DNA from: Nitrospinota bacterium
Lineage (GTDB): Bacteria > Nitrospinota_A > UBA7883 > JACRGQ01
NCBI GenBank assembly: GCA_016200345.1
Contig: JACQEX010000092.1
Location: 1-41,534 of the forward strand
Length of the DNA stretch: 41,534 nucleotides
Direction of reading: 5' to 3'
Under the pieces are notes generated by a model. That model worked only from the letters and a program-made list of their open reading frames with translations, was not told the origin of the DNA and did no database searches. Each line of letters opens with the position of its first letter. The first letter of the stretch is position 1. A program made the position numbers and the translations under genes. This document shows, in pieces, positions 16,406 to 24,208 of the stretch.

Positions 16406-17865
16406 CAGGAAATTTGAAAGGTGTTAAACTGCCACTTGTCGTCCGGCGAAAACTTTTTCGCCCCGTTGTTGTATTTTCCGAATATTTTGACGTCGGTGCG
16501 GTTCATCGTGGGGTCCCAGTCCACCGGCCGGGAGACGCACGACCCCAAATACGGCTTGGCCACGGCCAATATCTCCTCGTAGGGAAGCTGGTCCGGCACC
16601 CGGACGCCCTTCTTGGGATTTTTTATCATCCATGCTATGGCGCCCAGAAGCGACGCCGCCACCTGCAAGGTGGTCGCGTTTTGGTGCGGAACCAACCTGC
16701 GCGTCTCCTCTATGTCCAAAAGGCTTCCGGTCCACCAAGATTTGAAATCGTGCCCCATTAGCAACACGCCCAATTCGTCCCTGCCGCTGATAATCTCGTC
16801 TCCCAAAATTCTTTGTTTTTTCTGCAGGTCATACTGGCGCATTTCCAATTCATGCAATGAAAGTATCGCGGCGTCCGACGGACAATATGCGTAATGAACG
16901 GTGGGCCGGTAAACCGGCTTTTGTCCGTCCCAAACCGTAAGGTAGTCCGAAATTGTGAAGGCCTCACCGTGACGAACGACCATGCCGACTATCTCGCCGC
17001 ATGGCACCCATGAGCGAACCTTGGTCTTGACGCCCATCTGGGCCAGACAAATCTGGTTCCCCGGCCCGCTTAAATGCACGTGCGCCCCGGCCGGCATGCT
17101 TCTTTCGTGCGTCCCCCACCCCATCTCCGCAGGCGCAACGCCCTCCTCGTAAAACCCCTCAACGCTCCAGGTGTTCACAAACTCGTTCACCTCTTTCGGG
17201 TTGTTGGCTATTTGAGTGTCGCGCTCGCTGATGTGAATGACCTTTACTCCGGCCACCTGCGCAAGCTTTGGGAAATTCCGTTCGGCCAGATTTTTTTTGA
17301 GCTCCTTCACGCGGGGGTTTTTGGGCTTTTCCCTGATAATCTTCCGGGCGATGTCAACAAGCGCCTCCTTTACGAAGTGCGAGACAAGCCCGGGGTTTGC
17401 CCCGTGCTCTAAAACGGCGGTGGCACCCTTTTCTTTCCACGTTTTTAACATCGCGCGAATCTTCAAATGGCGGTGATACAGGGTGCGCTCCACGGGGGTT
17501 GTGTTTTCCGCGTCCGAGTACGGGTTCCAAACCTCGACGGAGGTGTTGATGTACAGCACGTTGTGGTCGTGGCACCATTGTAGGATTTCGCAACAATCAA
17601 TGTTCCAAGCCAAATCAACAATCAGGTCGCCGGAACCGACATGTTTTGCAAGCTTGGAGGCCATGTTGGTTTTTGTTATTTTATCCCTAACGTACTTTAC
17701 CCCTGAGTCCAGAACGTCCTGAATGGTGGCTCGTTTGTCCTCGAAGTCCATGACGGTGATTTTATTTTTGGGAACGTCCAAATGTTTAACCAGCATCGGC
17801 ATGAAACATTGCGAAACGCCGCCGCACCCTATTACCAGAATTTTACCGTTAAATTTTAATCTCAC
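16405..17865 (-). CDS. hss: Homospermidine synthase
   Basis: An NAD-dependent enzyme (486 aa) that condenses two putrescines, or putrescine and spermidine, to sym-homospermidine. The Rossmann start is ILVIGCGGVSQCFMP; family blocks include HGANPGLVSHFVK, HISERDTQ, VNTWSVEGF, EMGWGTHE, PCGEIVGMVVRHGEAF and GSLLDIEETRRLVP. It belongs to the bacterial Hss family within the saccharopine-dehydrogenase-like fold. GTG 17865 is preceded by GGAG with 5-bp spacing; longer in-frame starts (GTG 17871, or to 17931) look unlike the family. It forms a two-gene operon with the ornithine-decarboxylase-type gene that would supply putrescine. Confidence 0.93.
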   Translation of the reverse strand: MRLKFNGKILVIGCGGVSQCFMPMLVKHLDVPKNKITVMDFEDKRATIQDVLDSGVKYVRDKITKTNMASKLAKHVGSGDLIVDLAWNIDCCEILQWCHDHNVLYINTSVEVWNPYSDAENTTPVERTLYHRHLKIRAMLKTWKEKGATAVLEHGANPGLVSHFVKEALVDIARKIIREKPKNPRVKELKKNLAERNFPKLAQVAGVKVIHISERDTQIANNPKEVNEFVNTWSVEGFYEEGVAPAEMGWGTHERSMPAGAHVHLSGPGNQICLAQMGVKTKVRSWVPCGEIVGMVVRHGEAFTISDYLTVWDGQKPVYRPTVHYAYCPSDAAILSLHELEMRQYDLQKKQRILGDEIISGRDELGVLLMGHDFKSWWTGSLLDIEETRRLVPHQNATTLQVAASLLGAIAWMIKNPKKGVRVPDQLPYEEILAVAKPYLGSCVSRPVDWDPTMNRTDVKIFGKYNNGAKKFSPDDKWQFNTFQIS

Positions 17866-17909
17866 CTTCACTCCATATTTTTTTTGTCCCTCGCACTTTA
17901 CGCAGGGAA

Positions 17910-17938
17910 ATAATATGCGCCACAGACCCAATAGTCAA
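17910..17938 (-). promoter_or_regulatory. Sigma-70 promoter for hss and the decarboxylase
   Basis: On the minus strand TTGACT (17938-17933) and TATTAT (17915-17910) are separated by 17 bp. The predicted transcription start near 17903 gives a ~38-nt leader carrying the GGAG ribosome-binding site of hss. Confidence 0.75.
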
Positions 17939-18011
17939 TCATATCCCGAGACAAAATGCCTTGTTTATCAAACCTTAATATGCCGCGAACAAGAACGTAA
18001 TTTATTTATGC

Positions 18012-18047
18012 TTTACTTGGCTGGTTGTAATAGTTACTATCTAACTA
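18012..18047 (+). promoter_or_regulatory. Possible hox promoter with overlapping dyads
   Basis: TTTACT (18012-18017) and TACTAT (18035-18040) are 17 bp apart, a modest sigma-70 match. Over the -10 lie two overlapping dyads: ATAGT-T-ACTAT (18030-18040) and TAGTTA-5-TAACTA (18031-18047). Their position suggests an operator for a repressor or a proximal activator, but no factor can be named. Confidence 0.35.
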
Positions 18048-18095
18048 CAGGGATGGATTTCCTCATAATGTAACGCGGTTGAATCGGGGAAAATT

Positions 18096-19940
18096 GTGGA
18101 AACTGAGGCATTAGTCAGGCAGGCCTGTAAAAAATTCGAGAACGACAAGGGACGCATGATGGACGTCCTTTGGGAGTTGCAAAATACGCTTGGGTGCATA
18201 GACGACCATTCAATGGAAATTGTCGCCAGGGAGTTAAAGACGTCCCGCGTCGCGGTGGAGGGCGTGGTCACCTTCTACTCCTTCTTCTCACGCGAACAAA
18301 AAGGCAAAATAATCCTCCGCGTTTGCGACGACATAATTGATCGCCACGCCGGATCCGAAAAAATAGCCTCGGCATTCTCCGAGGAACTTGGCGTGCCGAT
18401 CGGCGGGACGTCGTCCGACAAGACTTTTTCCCTTGAATACACCCCATGCATTGGGATGAGCGACCAGGCGCCTTCCGCCTTGATAAACGGAGTGCCAATA
18501 ACAAACCTTACCCCGGAATCGGCGCGCGATACGGCAAAAGAGCTTATAAAAGGGGTGTGTCCGTCGTCATTGGTTAAAAAAACCGGCGACGGCAATAACT
18601 CCCACGAGCTAATTAAATCCATGGTGAACAACAACATTCAGAAACGCGGGGAGGTGCTACTTTCCACGGACGTTTCAAAATCAGCGGGGCTCGACGCGGC
18701 CCTAAAACTAAGCTCGCCGGACGTCATTAAGGAAATTATTGATTCCGGCCTAAGGGGACGCGGCGGCGCAGGGTTCCCAACCGGCGAAAAATTCAGGCTT
18801 GCGCGTAACACAAACTCCGACAAGAGATACGTCATCTGCAATGCCGACGAGGGGGAGCCGGGAACCTTCAAGGATCGGGTGCTCCTTACCGAGCGCGCGG
18901 ATTTGTTGTTCGACGGCATGACAATCGCCGCGCACGCCATCGGCAGTAACGCCGGGATCGTCTATCTTCGCGGCGAATACGCCTACCTATTGCCGTATCT
19001 CGAGTCCGTCCTTGCGGAACGAAGGAGCGCCGGGCTTCTCGGCAAAAGCATTCGCAGAAAAAAGGATTTCGATTTCGACATTAGGATTCAGCTTGGCGCG
19101 GGCGCATACATATGCGGAGAGGAAAGCGCGCTGATAAGCTCCTTGGAGGGACTGCGGGGAGAGCCTAAAAACCGCCCCCCGTTTCCGGTTGAGAAGGGCT
19201 ACATGGGTAAACCGACCGTCGTAAACAATGTGGAGACCTTCTGTTGCGTCGCCCGCATCATGGAGAATGGCGCCGCTTGGTTCTCGGCCATCGGCACGAA
19301 GGCCAGCAAAGGGACGAAGCTATTAAGCATTTGTGGCGACTGCACAAAGCCGGGGGTGTACGAGGTTCCTTACGGATTGACCGTGTCCGAACTACTGGTG
19401 ATGGTCGGCGCGCACGACACGACCATTGTCCAGGTCGGCGGCGCGGGGGGCGTTATGGTCGGCAAATCGTCGTTCGGCAGAAAAATTTGTGTTTCAGACC
19501 TCGCCACCGGCGGGGCAATCATGGTCTTCGGTGCAAACAGGAACGTACTGGGGATCGTTGACTACTTCCTAGAATTCTTTTCCGAGGAAAGTTGCGGCTA
19601 TTGCACCCCTTGCAGGGTCGGCGTGATATTTCTAAGGGAGCGGATTAAAAAAGTCATGCAGGGTCTGGCCGACAAGGCCGACCTCGGCTACTTAAGGGAT
19701 CTTAGCAAGACAATAAAGATGACGAGCCGGTGCGGGCTTGGCTCCTCGGCCCCGAATTGCGTCATTAACTCCATTGACGAATTTCCTTTGGTTTATTCGT
19801 CACACATGAGGGAGAAAAGCGACGGATTTGCCGCCGGTTTCGACATCCAAAAGGCGCTCGACGAATCCAGAAGGATTGCCAAGCGCACATCAATGATTTA
19901 TGACCCCGTTTACGGGGAAGAACGAGGCCTTGGAGAATAA
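18096..19940 (+). CDS. hoxF: NAD-reducing hydrogenase diaphorase subunit HoxF (NuoE-NuoF fusion)
   Basis: This 614-aa protein joins an N-terminal NuoE-like thioredoxin-fold domain (~1-170) to a NuoF-like domain. The NuoF part shows the NADH/FMN motif GLRGRGGAGFPTG (~residues 217-229), CNADEGEPGTFKDR, AGAYICGEESALISS and the [4Fe-4S] motif CGYCTPCRVG (Cys500, 503, 506) with a later Cys in SRCGLG. In the NuoE-like part only two of the four [2Fe-2S] cysteines remain (VCDDIID, PCIGMSD), so that cluster is probably absent. It oxidises or reduces NAD(H). Start GTG 18096, with GGGGA upstream. First gene of the hoxFUYHW operon. Confidence 0.94.
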   Translation: METEALVRQACKKFENDKGRMMDVLWELQNTLGCIDDHSMEIVARELKTSRVAVEGVVTFYSFFSREQKGKIILRVCDDIIDRHAGSEKIASAFSEELGVPIGGTSSDKTFSLEYTPCIGMSDQAPSALINGVPITNLTPESARDTAKELIKGVCPSSLVKKTGDGNNSHELIKSMVNNNIQKRGEVLLSTDVSKSAGLDAALKLSSPDVIKEIIDSGLRGRGGAGFPTGEKFRLARNTNSDKRYVICNADEGEPGTFKDRVLLTERADLLFDGMTIAAHAIGSNAGIVYLRGEYAYLLPYLESVLAERRSAGLLGKSIRRKKDFDFDIRIQLGAGAYICGEESALISSLEGLRGEPKNRPPFPVEKGYMGKPTVVNNVETFCCVARIMENGAAWFSAIGTKASKGTKLLSICGDCTKPGVYEVPYGLTVSELLVMVGAHDTTIVQVGGAGGVMVGKSSFGRKICVSDLATGGAIMVFGANRNVLGIVDYFLEFFSEESCGYCTPCRVGVIFLRERIKKVMQGLADKADLGYLRDLSKTIKMTSRCGLGSSAPNCVINSIDEFPLVYSSHMREKSDGFAAGFDIQKALDESRRIAKRTSMIYDPVYGEERGLGE

Positions 19941-19941
19941 A

Positions 19942-20643
19942 ATGATTGGCGACGACATAGTATTTAAAATTGACGGAGTCGACGTGCGGGGCAGAATCGG
20001 CCAAACCATTATGGAGGCCGCCGACGACGCCGGAATTCACATCCCAAGGCTTTGCGACGTGGAGGGGCTGGATCCGCAGGGGAGTTGCCGCGTTTGCACT
20101 GTAAAAATCAACGGAAGAACCGCCGCATCCTGCACCCAACCTGTCGCCGACGGTATCAACGTCGAGAATCGAACGCCGGAGATACAAGAATACAGGCGCG
20201 ACTTGGTTAGGATGCTTTTTCACGAGGGAAACCATCTGTGTCCGGCCTGCGAGGCCAGCGGCAGATGCGAGCTTCAAGCGTTGGGAACGGACTTTGGGAT
20301 TCTACAACCCGACAAATACCCCTACCTACAGCCCTCCCGGCCCGTTGACGCCTCCCACCACGACGTAATGCTCGACACAAATAGGTGCATTCGGTGCGGA
20401 AGGTGCATTAGGGCCTCCGCGCATGTGGATCACAAAAATGTTTTCGGCTACGTGGGACGCGGTATTAACAAGCAGGTCGGCGTGAACGGAACGGACCTCG
20501 CGCACACGAACGCCGCCGTTACGGACAAGGCTATGGAAATCGGCATCTGCCCCGTCGGATGCATAATCCAAAAACGGGTCGGCTTTTTCGCGCCAATCGG
20601 GGCGAGAAGGTTCGACAAAGAACCGATAACCGGAAAAAAATAA
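19942..20643 (+). CDS. hoxU: NAD-reducing hydrogenase electron-transfer subunit HoxU
   Basis: A 233-aa iron-sulfur protein equivalent to the N-terminal part of NuoG. It carries a plant-type [2Fe-2S] site (Cys38, 49, 52, 64), a second cluster motif EGNHLCPACEASGRCELQ (Cys100, 103, 109 with a His), and a [4Fe-4S] motif CIRCGRC (Cys149, 152, 155) completed by Cys203 in ICPVGC. It passes electrons between HoxY and HoxF. ATG 19942 lies one base after the hoxF stop and has GGAG six bases upstream; an upstream in-frame ATG inside hoxF (19900) would give a longer product without a better ribosome binding site. Confidence 0.95.
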   Translation: MIGDDIVFKIDGVDVRGRIGQTIMEAADDAGIHIPRLCDVEGLDPQGSCRVCTVKINGRTAASCTQPVADGINVENRTPEIQEYRRDLVRMLFHEGNHLCPACEASGRCELQALGTDFGILQPDKYPYLQPSRPVDASHHDVMLDTNRCIRCGRCIRASAHVDHKNVFGYVGRGINKQVGVNGTDLAHTNAAVTDKAMEIGICPVGCIIQKRVGFFAPIGARRFDKEPITGKK

Positions 20644-20644
20644 C

Positions 20645-21202
20645 ATGAAGAAAAAAATTGCCACCGTGTCGCTCGCCGGCTGTTTTGGGTGCCACATGTC
20701 GCTTCTGGACATTGACGAGAGAATTTTGGAATTGCTCAAATTAGCGGAGTTTGAAAGAAGCCCCGTGAACGACATTAAAAAATTCCGGGGCCGGTGCGAC
20801 GTCGGGCTTGTCGAGGGCGGATGTTGCAACGAGGAAAACGTGCACACGCTCCTCTCTTTCAGGCAAAACTGCGACGTGCTTGTCGGCGTCGGACAGTGCG
20901 CGGTGATGGGCGGCCTTCCGGTCATGAGGAACGCAATCATGCACTCCGACGAACCGCTAAAGGACTGCCTTGAGACCGCCTACCTAAACAGCCCCTACGT
21001 TTACAACCCGACAAACGACATCCCGAACGACCCGGCCCTGCCGCTTATTCTGGACAAAGTTTACACCTGTTCCGAGGTGGTTAAGATGGACTATCTTATT
21101 CCCGGTTGCCCGCCGACCGGGGACGTGCTGTGGCAGACACTGACGGCCCTTTTGGGGGGAAACCTAGCCGGCCTCCCAAAAGACATCGTCAAATTTGATT
21201 GA
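20645..21202 (+). CDS. hoxY: [NiFe] hydrogenase small subunit HoxY
   Basis: A short small subunit (185 aa) of the group 3d type, with only the proximal [4Fe-4S] cluster. Ligands can be placed at Cys13 and Cys16 (AGCFGCHMSLLD), in VEGGCC, GQCAVMGG and IPGCPPTG. It has no Tat signal, so the enzyme is cytoplasmic. ATG 20645 is one base after the hoxU stop. It contacts HoxH and hands electrons to HoxU. The fit in length, cluster content and position is typical of bidirectional NAD-linked hydrogenases. Confidence 0.94.
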   Translation: MKKKIATVSLAGCFGCHMSLLDIDERILELLKLAEFERSPVNDIKKFRGRCDVGLVEGGCCNEENVHTLLSFRQNCDVLVGVGQCAVMGGLPVMRNAIMHSDEPLKDCLETAYLNSPYVYNPTNDIPNDPALPLILDKVYTCSEVVKMDYLIPGCPPTGDVLWQTLTALLGGNLAGLPKDIVKFD

Positions 21203-21218
21203 ACGGAGCCTGGAAAAA

Positions 21219-22658
21219 ATGTCAAAAACAAAAGTGATAGTGATTGACCCGGTAACAAGGGTTGAGGGACACGGCAAAGTAACCATCCACCTTGACGATG
21301 AAAACAAGGTCACCGAAGCGAGGCTCCACATTGTCGAGTTTCGCGGATTCGAGCGGTTCATTCACGGCAGGCCGTACTGGGAGGTGCCGGTCATCGTGCA
21401 ACGACTTTGCGGAATCTGCCCGGTAAGCCACCATCTTGCCGCCTCCAAGGCGATGGACATAATAGTCGGGGCCAGAAACATCTCCCCCACCGCCGAAAAA
21501 CTTCGGCGACTGATGCACTACGGCCAGATTATGCAAAGCCACGTTTTACATTTTTTCCACCTCTGCTCGCCCGACCTGCTGTTTGGGTTTGACTCACCGG
21601 CCGAGTCGCGCAACATTTTCGGCGTGGTGGAAAAAATGCCGGAGCTGGCGGTGCAGGGCGTGATGATGCGCAAATTCGGCCAGGAAATCATTCAGGCGAC
21701 CGCCGGTAAAAAAATCCACGGAACCGGTGCCGTTCCCGGCGGCGTCAATAAAAATCTTTCAATCTCCGAGAGAGACCATTTCCTTAAGGACATTGCAAAA
21801 ATGAAGGCCTGGGCGCTTTCGGCCCTCGCGCTTGCACAAAAATACACGCTCGACAACATCAAGGCGGTACAGGCCTTCGCAACGTTTAACTCCAGTCATC
21901 TTTCGCTTGTTCGTGACGACGGGGCGTTGGATTTGTACCACGGCAACCTAAGGGCGATTGACGCCGGCGGAAACATTATTTTTGACCAGGCGGACTACAG
22001 GGACTACAGCAAATACATCATGGAGGAGGTCAAACCGTGGTCCTACATGAAGTTTCCGTTCATCAAATCCAGGGGACACTTGGACGGATGGTACCGCGTC
22101 GGCCCGCTTGCTCGCCTCAACGCGTGCGGTTTTATTGACACTCCGGAGGCCGGCAAGGCTTTGCAGGAGTTTAAGGCGATTACAAACGGCGCGCCAAACC
22201 ACATGACGCTTGCCTACCATTGGGCGAGAATGGTCGAGGTTCTTCACTGCGTCGAAAACATCGAAAAATTGCTTAACGACCCGGATTTACAGGGCAAAGA
22301 CCTGGTCGTTAAAGGAGCGCGCGCCGAGGGGGGCGTCGGCGTGATAGAAGCCCCGAGAGGAACGCTATTCCACCATTACAAGGTGGACGAGAACGACTTG
22401 GTCACTTTCTGCAACCTGATAGTCTCCACTACAAACAACAACGAGGCGATGAACAGGGCCGTAAAAAAGGTGGCCCAAGACCACATCTCCGGACAAAAAA
22501 AAATCACGGAAGGAATGTTAAACCACGTTGAAGTGGCGGTTCGGGCGTACGACCCGTGCCTTTCATGCGCCACCCACGCGATAGGCAAAATGCCGCTTCT
22601 CGTGGAAATGTACGGGCCTGACGGGGAGTTGTTGGACAGTAGAGGACAATATTTATAA
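21219..22658 (+). CDS. hoxH: [NiFe] hydrogenase large subunit HoxH
   Basis: The catalytic subunit (479 aa). The nickel-iron ligands are in RLCGICPVSH (Cys64, Cys67) and DPCLSCATH (Cys447, Cys450). After the final His453 a 26-residue tail (AIGKMPLLVE...) remains, the part removed by the maturation protease once nickel is inserted. I start at ATG 21219, inside the family-like opening VIVIDPVTRVEGHGK; an upstream in-frame codon at 21195 overlaps hoxY. It forms the H2-activating core with HoxY. No hyp maturation genes are in this window, so these must be elsewhere. Confidence 0.96.
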   Translation: MSKTKVIVIDPVTRVEGHGKVTIHLDDENKVTEARLHIVEFRGFERFIHGRPYWEVPVIVQRLCGICPVSHHLAASKAMDIIVGARNISPTAEKLRRLMHYGQIMQSHVLHFFHLCSPDLLFGFDSPAESRNIFGVVEKMPELAVQGVMMRKFGQEIIQATAGKKIHGTGAVPGGVNKNLSISERDHFLKDIAKMKAWALSALALAQKYTLDNIKAVQAFATFNSSHLSLVRDDGALDLYHGNLRAIDAGGNIIFDQADYRDYSKYIMEEVKPWSYMKFPFIKSRGHLDGWYRVGPLARLNACGFIDTPEAGKALQEFKAITNGAPNHMTLAYHWARMVEVLHCVENIEKLLNDPDLQGKDLVVKGARAEGGVGVIEAPRGTLFHHYKVDENDLVTFCNLIVSTTNNNEAMNRAVKKVAQDHISGQKKITEGMLNHVEVAVRAYDPCLSCATHAIGKMPLLVEMYGPDGELLDSRGQYL

Positions 22659-23118
22659 TTTTTTCGGTCAAAAGATCGTCCTAATCGGTTACGGAAACCC
22701 CGGCAGATTGGACGACGGACTTGGGCCGGCTTTTGCCTCCAGAATGGAGTGCCTGAACATCACGGGCCTTTCCATCGAGTCGGACTACCAGCTTGTCGTG
22801 GAACACGCCCTCGAAATCTCAAAATTCGAAACGGCGATTTTTGCCGACGCATCCTTAAACTCCCCTCCCCCTTTCACTTTTGAGGAAATAATCAAAACCC
22901 CTTCCGGAAAATTCAACGGCCACAGCCTAGCGCCTGAAGAGGTTTTACATTTTGCAAAAACCATGTTCTCGGCGAAAACGCGCGGATTTCTGCTGGGCAT
23001 ACGCGGATACGAGTTCAACGGGTTCGGCGAGAAACTCTCGGACGAAGCCGAAAAAAACCTAAACGAGGCCGTGGCCTTTTTGGAGAAAGCGTTCAAATCC
23101 CCAAACGGCCCCGTCTAG
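22651..23118 (+). CDS. hoxW: [NiFe] hydrogenase maturation protease HoxW, apparent ATT start
   Basis: This HybD/HoxW-type endopeptidase would remove the HoxH tail. The conserved opening IVLIGYGNPGRLDDGLGP is encoded from 22675, upstream of the first standard start codon in this frame (TTG 22708), which would cut off the GYGNPGR motif. No ATG, GTG or TTG exists between the hoxH 3' end and that motif, but ATT at 22651 has AGAGGA at 22641-22646 with ideal spacing and overlaps the hoxH stop. The three nickel-binding positions of HybD are matched by the second Asp of DDG, Asp in FADAS and His in NGHS. About 155 aa. Its TAG shares a CTAG with the htrA stop on the other strand. Confidence 0.85.
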   Translation: MYNFFGQKIVLIGYGNPGRLDDGLGPAFASRMECLNITGLSIESDYQLVVEHALEISKFETAIFADASLNSPPPFTFEEIIKTPSGKFNGHSLAPEEVLHFAKTMFSAKTRGFLLGIRGYEFNGFGEKLSDEAEKNLNEAVAFLEKAFKSPNGPV

Positions 23119-24206
23119 CGCATTTCGGCCAACGGAACGGAGACATACTCGGTTCCTTTATCCCTCAGTAAACCAAGTTTGACGACGTCCCCCGCCTTTA
23201 ACGCGTCAAAGGCGTTCGTCAAATCCGCCGTGTTCCTAATTTTCGTTTCGTTCACGCTGACAATGACGTCGCCAAAACTAATTTGATTTCCCACCCTGGT
23301 GGTAGGGCGGAGTTTGGCGGCCTCGGCGGGACTCCCCTGTATCACTTGGAACACAATCACTCCGTGTATCCCAAACCGCTCGGCCACGTCGTCATGGGCC
23401 ACGGAAATTCCTATTCCGGGCCTGATGATTTTTCCGAAATCTATAAGTTGCGGAACAAACCTGTTGATGACCTCCACCGGGACGGCAAAGCCTACGCCCG
23501 CGCTGGCTCCGCTGGGGCTGAAAATGGCCGTGTTCATGCCGATTAACCTGCCCGCGCTGTCGAGCAACGGCCCGCCGGAGTTGCCGGGGTTGATTGCGGC
23601 GTCGGTTTGGATGGCTCCGTGTATCTTGCCGCCGTTCATGGAATCAACCTCGCGGTTTAACGCGCTGACAATCCCCGAGGTCATCGAATAATCAAGTCCG
23701 AAAGGGTTCCCGATGGCATAAACTTTCATCCCGACCTTAAGAATCCGCGCGTCGCCCACCGGGATCGGCACCAGTTGTTTTATGGGAGCCGTGATTTTAA
23801 GCACCGCCAGATCCTTTTCAGGGGCGACCCCGACAAGCGTGGCCTTCCACTTGGTGCCGTTGACGAGCGTGACGTCTATTTTATTCGCGTCTTGAATCAC
23901 ATGGTAGTTGGTGACTATATGTCCATCGCTGTCCCAGATAAAGCCGGAGCCGGTGCCTTTTGGAATTTCAAAAATATTCATGGTAAATAGGTTCTGCGCC
24001 AGCCCGATGCTGGTTATGTAGACGACTGACGGCGAAGTGTTTTTGAAGACCTCTATGGTCTCTTTTTCCGAGGCGCTTAAGTCCCCCCTGGGAGTGATGG
24101 GGCGTGGCTGTCCTTTTTTCACTTCGGCCAGCGCAAACTGGGCCGTGGCAAAAATTAAGGCGGTCGTAAGGCAAACCCACGCCAGTATGTTTTTATTGTT
24201 TCGCAT
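23115..24206 (-). CDS. HtrA/DegP-type periplasmic serine protease with one PDZ domain
   Basis: A 363-aa S1C protease. Signal peptide residues 1-27 end in FALA/EVKKG. The catalytic triad is His102 (TNYHVI), Asp132 (EKDLAVL) and Ser210 (NPGNSGGP). One PDZ domain occupies ~residues 255-360 (GPGIGISV-type strand, GDVIVSVNETKI). It would degrade misfolded envelope proteins. ATG 24206 lies two bases after the pabC stop; AAGGAG in the pabC end is ten bases upstream. A 44-bp longer frame to 24239 lacks a signal-peptide start. It closes the run of genes that begins with rubredoxin. Confidence 0.93.
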   Translation of the reverse strand: MRNNKNILAWVCLTTALIFATAQFALAEVKKGQPRPITPRGDLSASEKETIEVFKNTSPSVVYITSIGLAQNLFTMNIFEIPKGTGSGFIWDSDGHIVTNYHVIQDANKIDVTLVNGTKWKATLVGVAPEKDLAVLKITAPIKQLVPIPVGDARILKVGMKVYAIGNPFGLDYSMTSGIVSALNREVDSMNGGKIHGAIQTDAAINPGNSGGPLLDSAGRLIGMNTAIFSPSGASAGVGFAVPVEVINRFVPQLIDFGKIIRPGIGISVAHDDVAERFGIHGVIVFQVIQGSPAEAAKLRPTTRVGNQISFGDVIVSVNETKIRNTADLTNAFDALKAGDVVKLGLLRDKGTEYVSVPLAEMR

Positions 24207-24208
24207 AT

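Noticed and set aside
16405-17865. Saccharopine dehydrogenase as the identity of the hss product
   Set aside because: The two families share a fold, but HISERDTQ, NTWSVEGF, GWGTHE and the decarboxylase partner point to homospermidine synthase.
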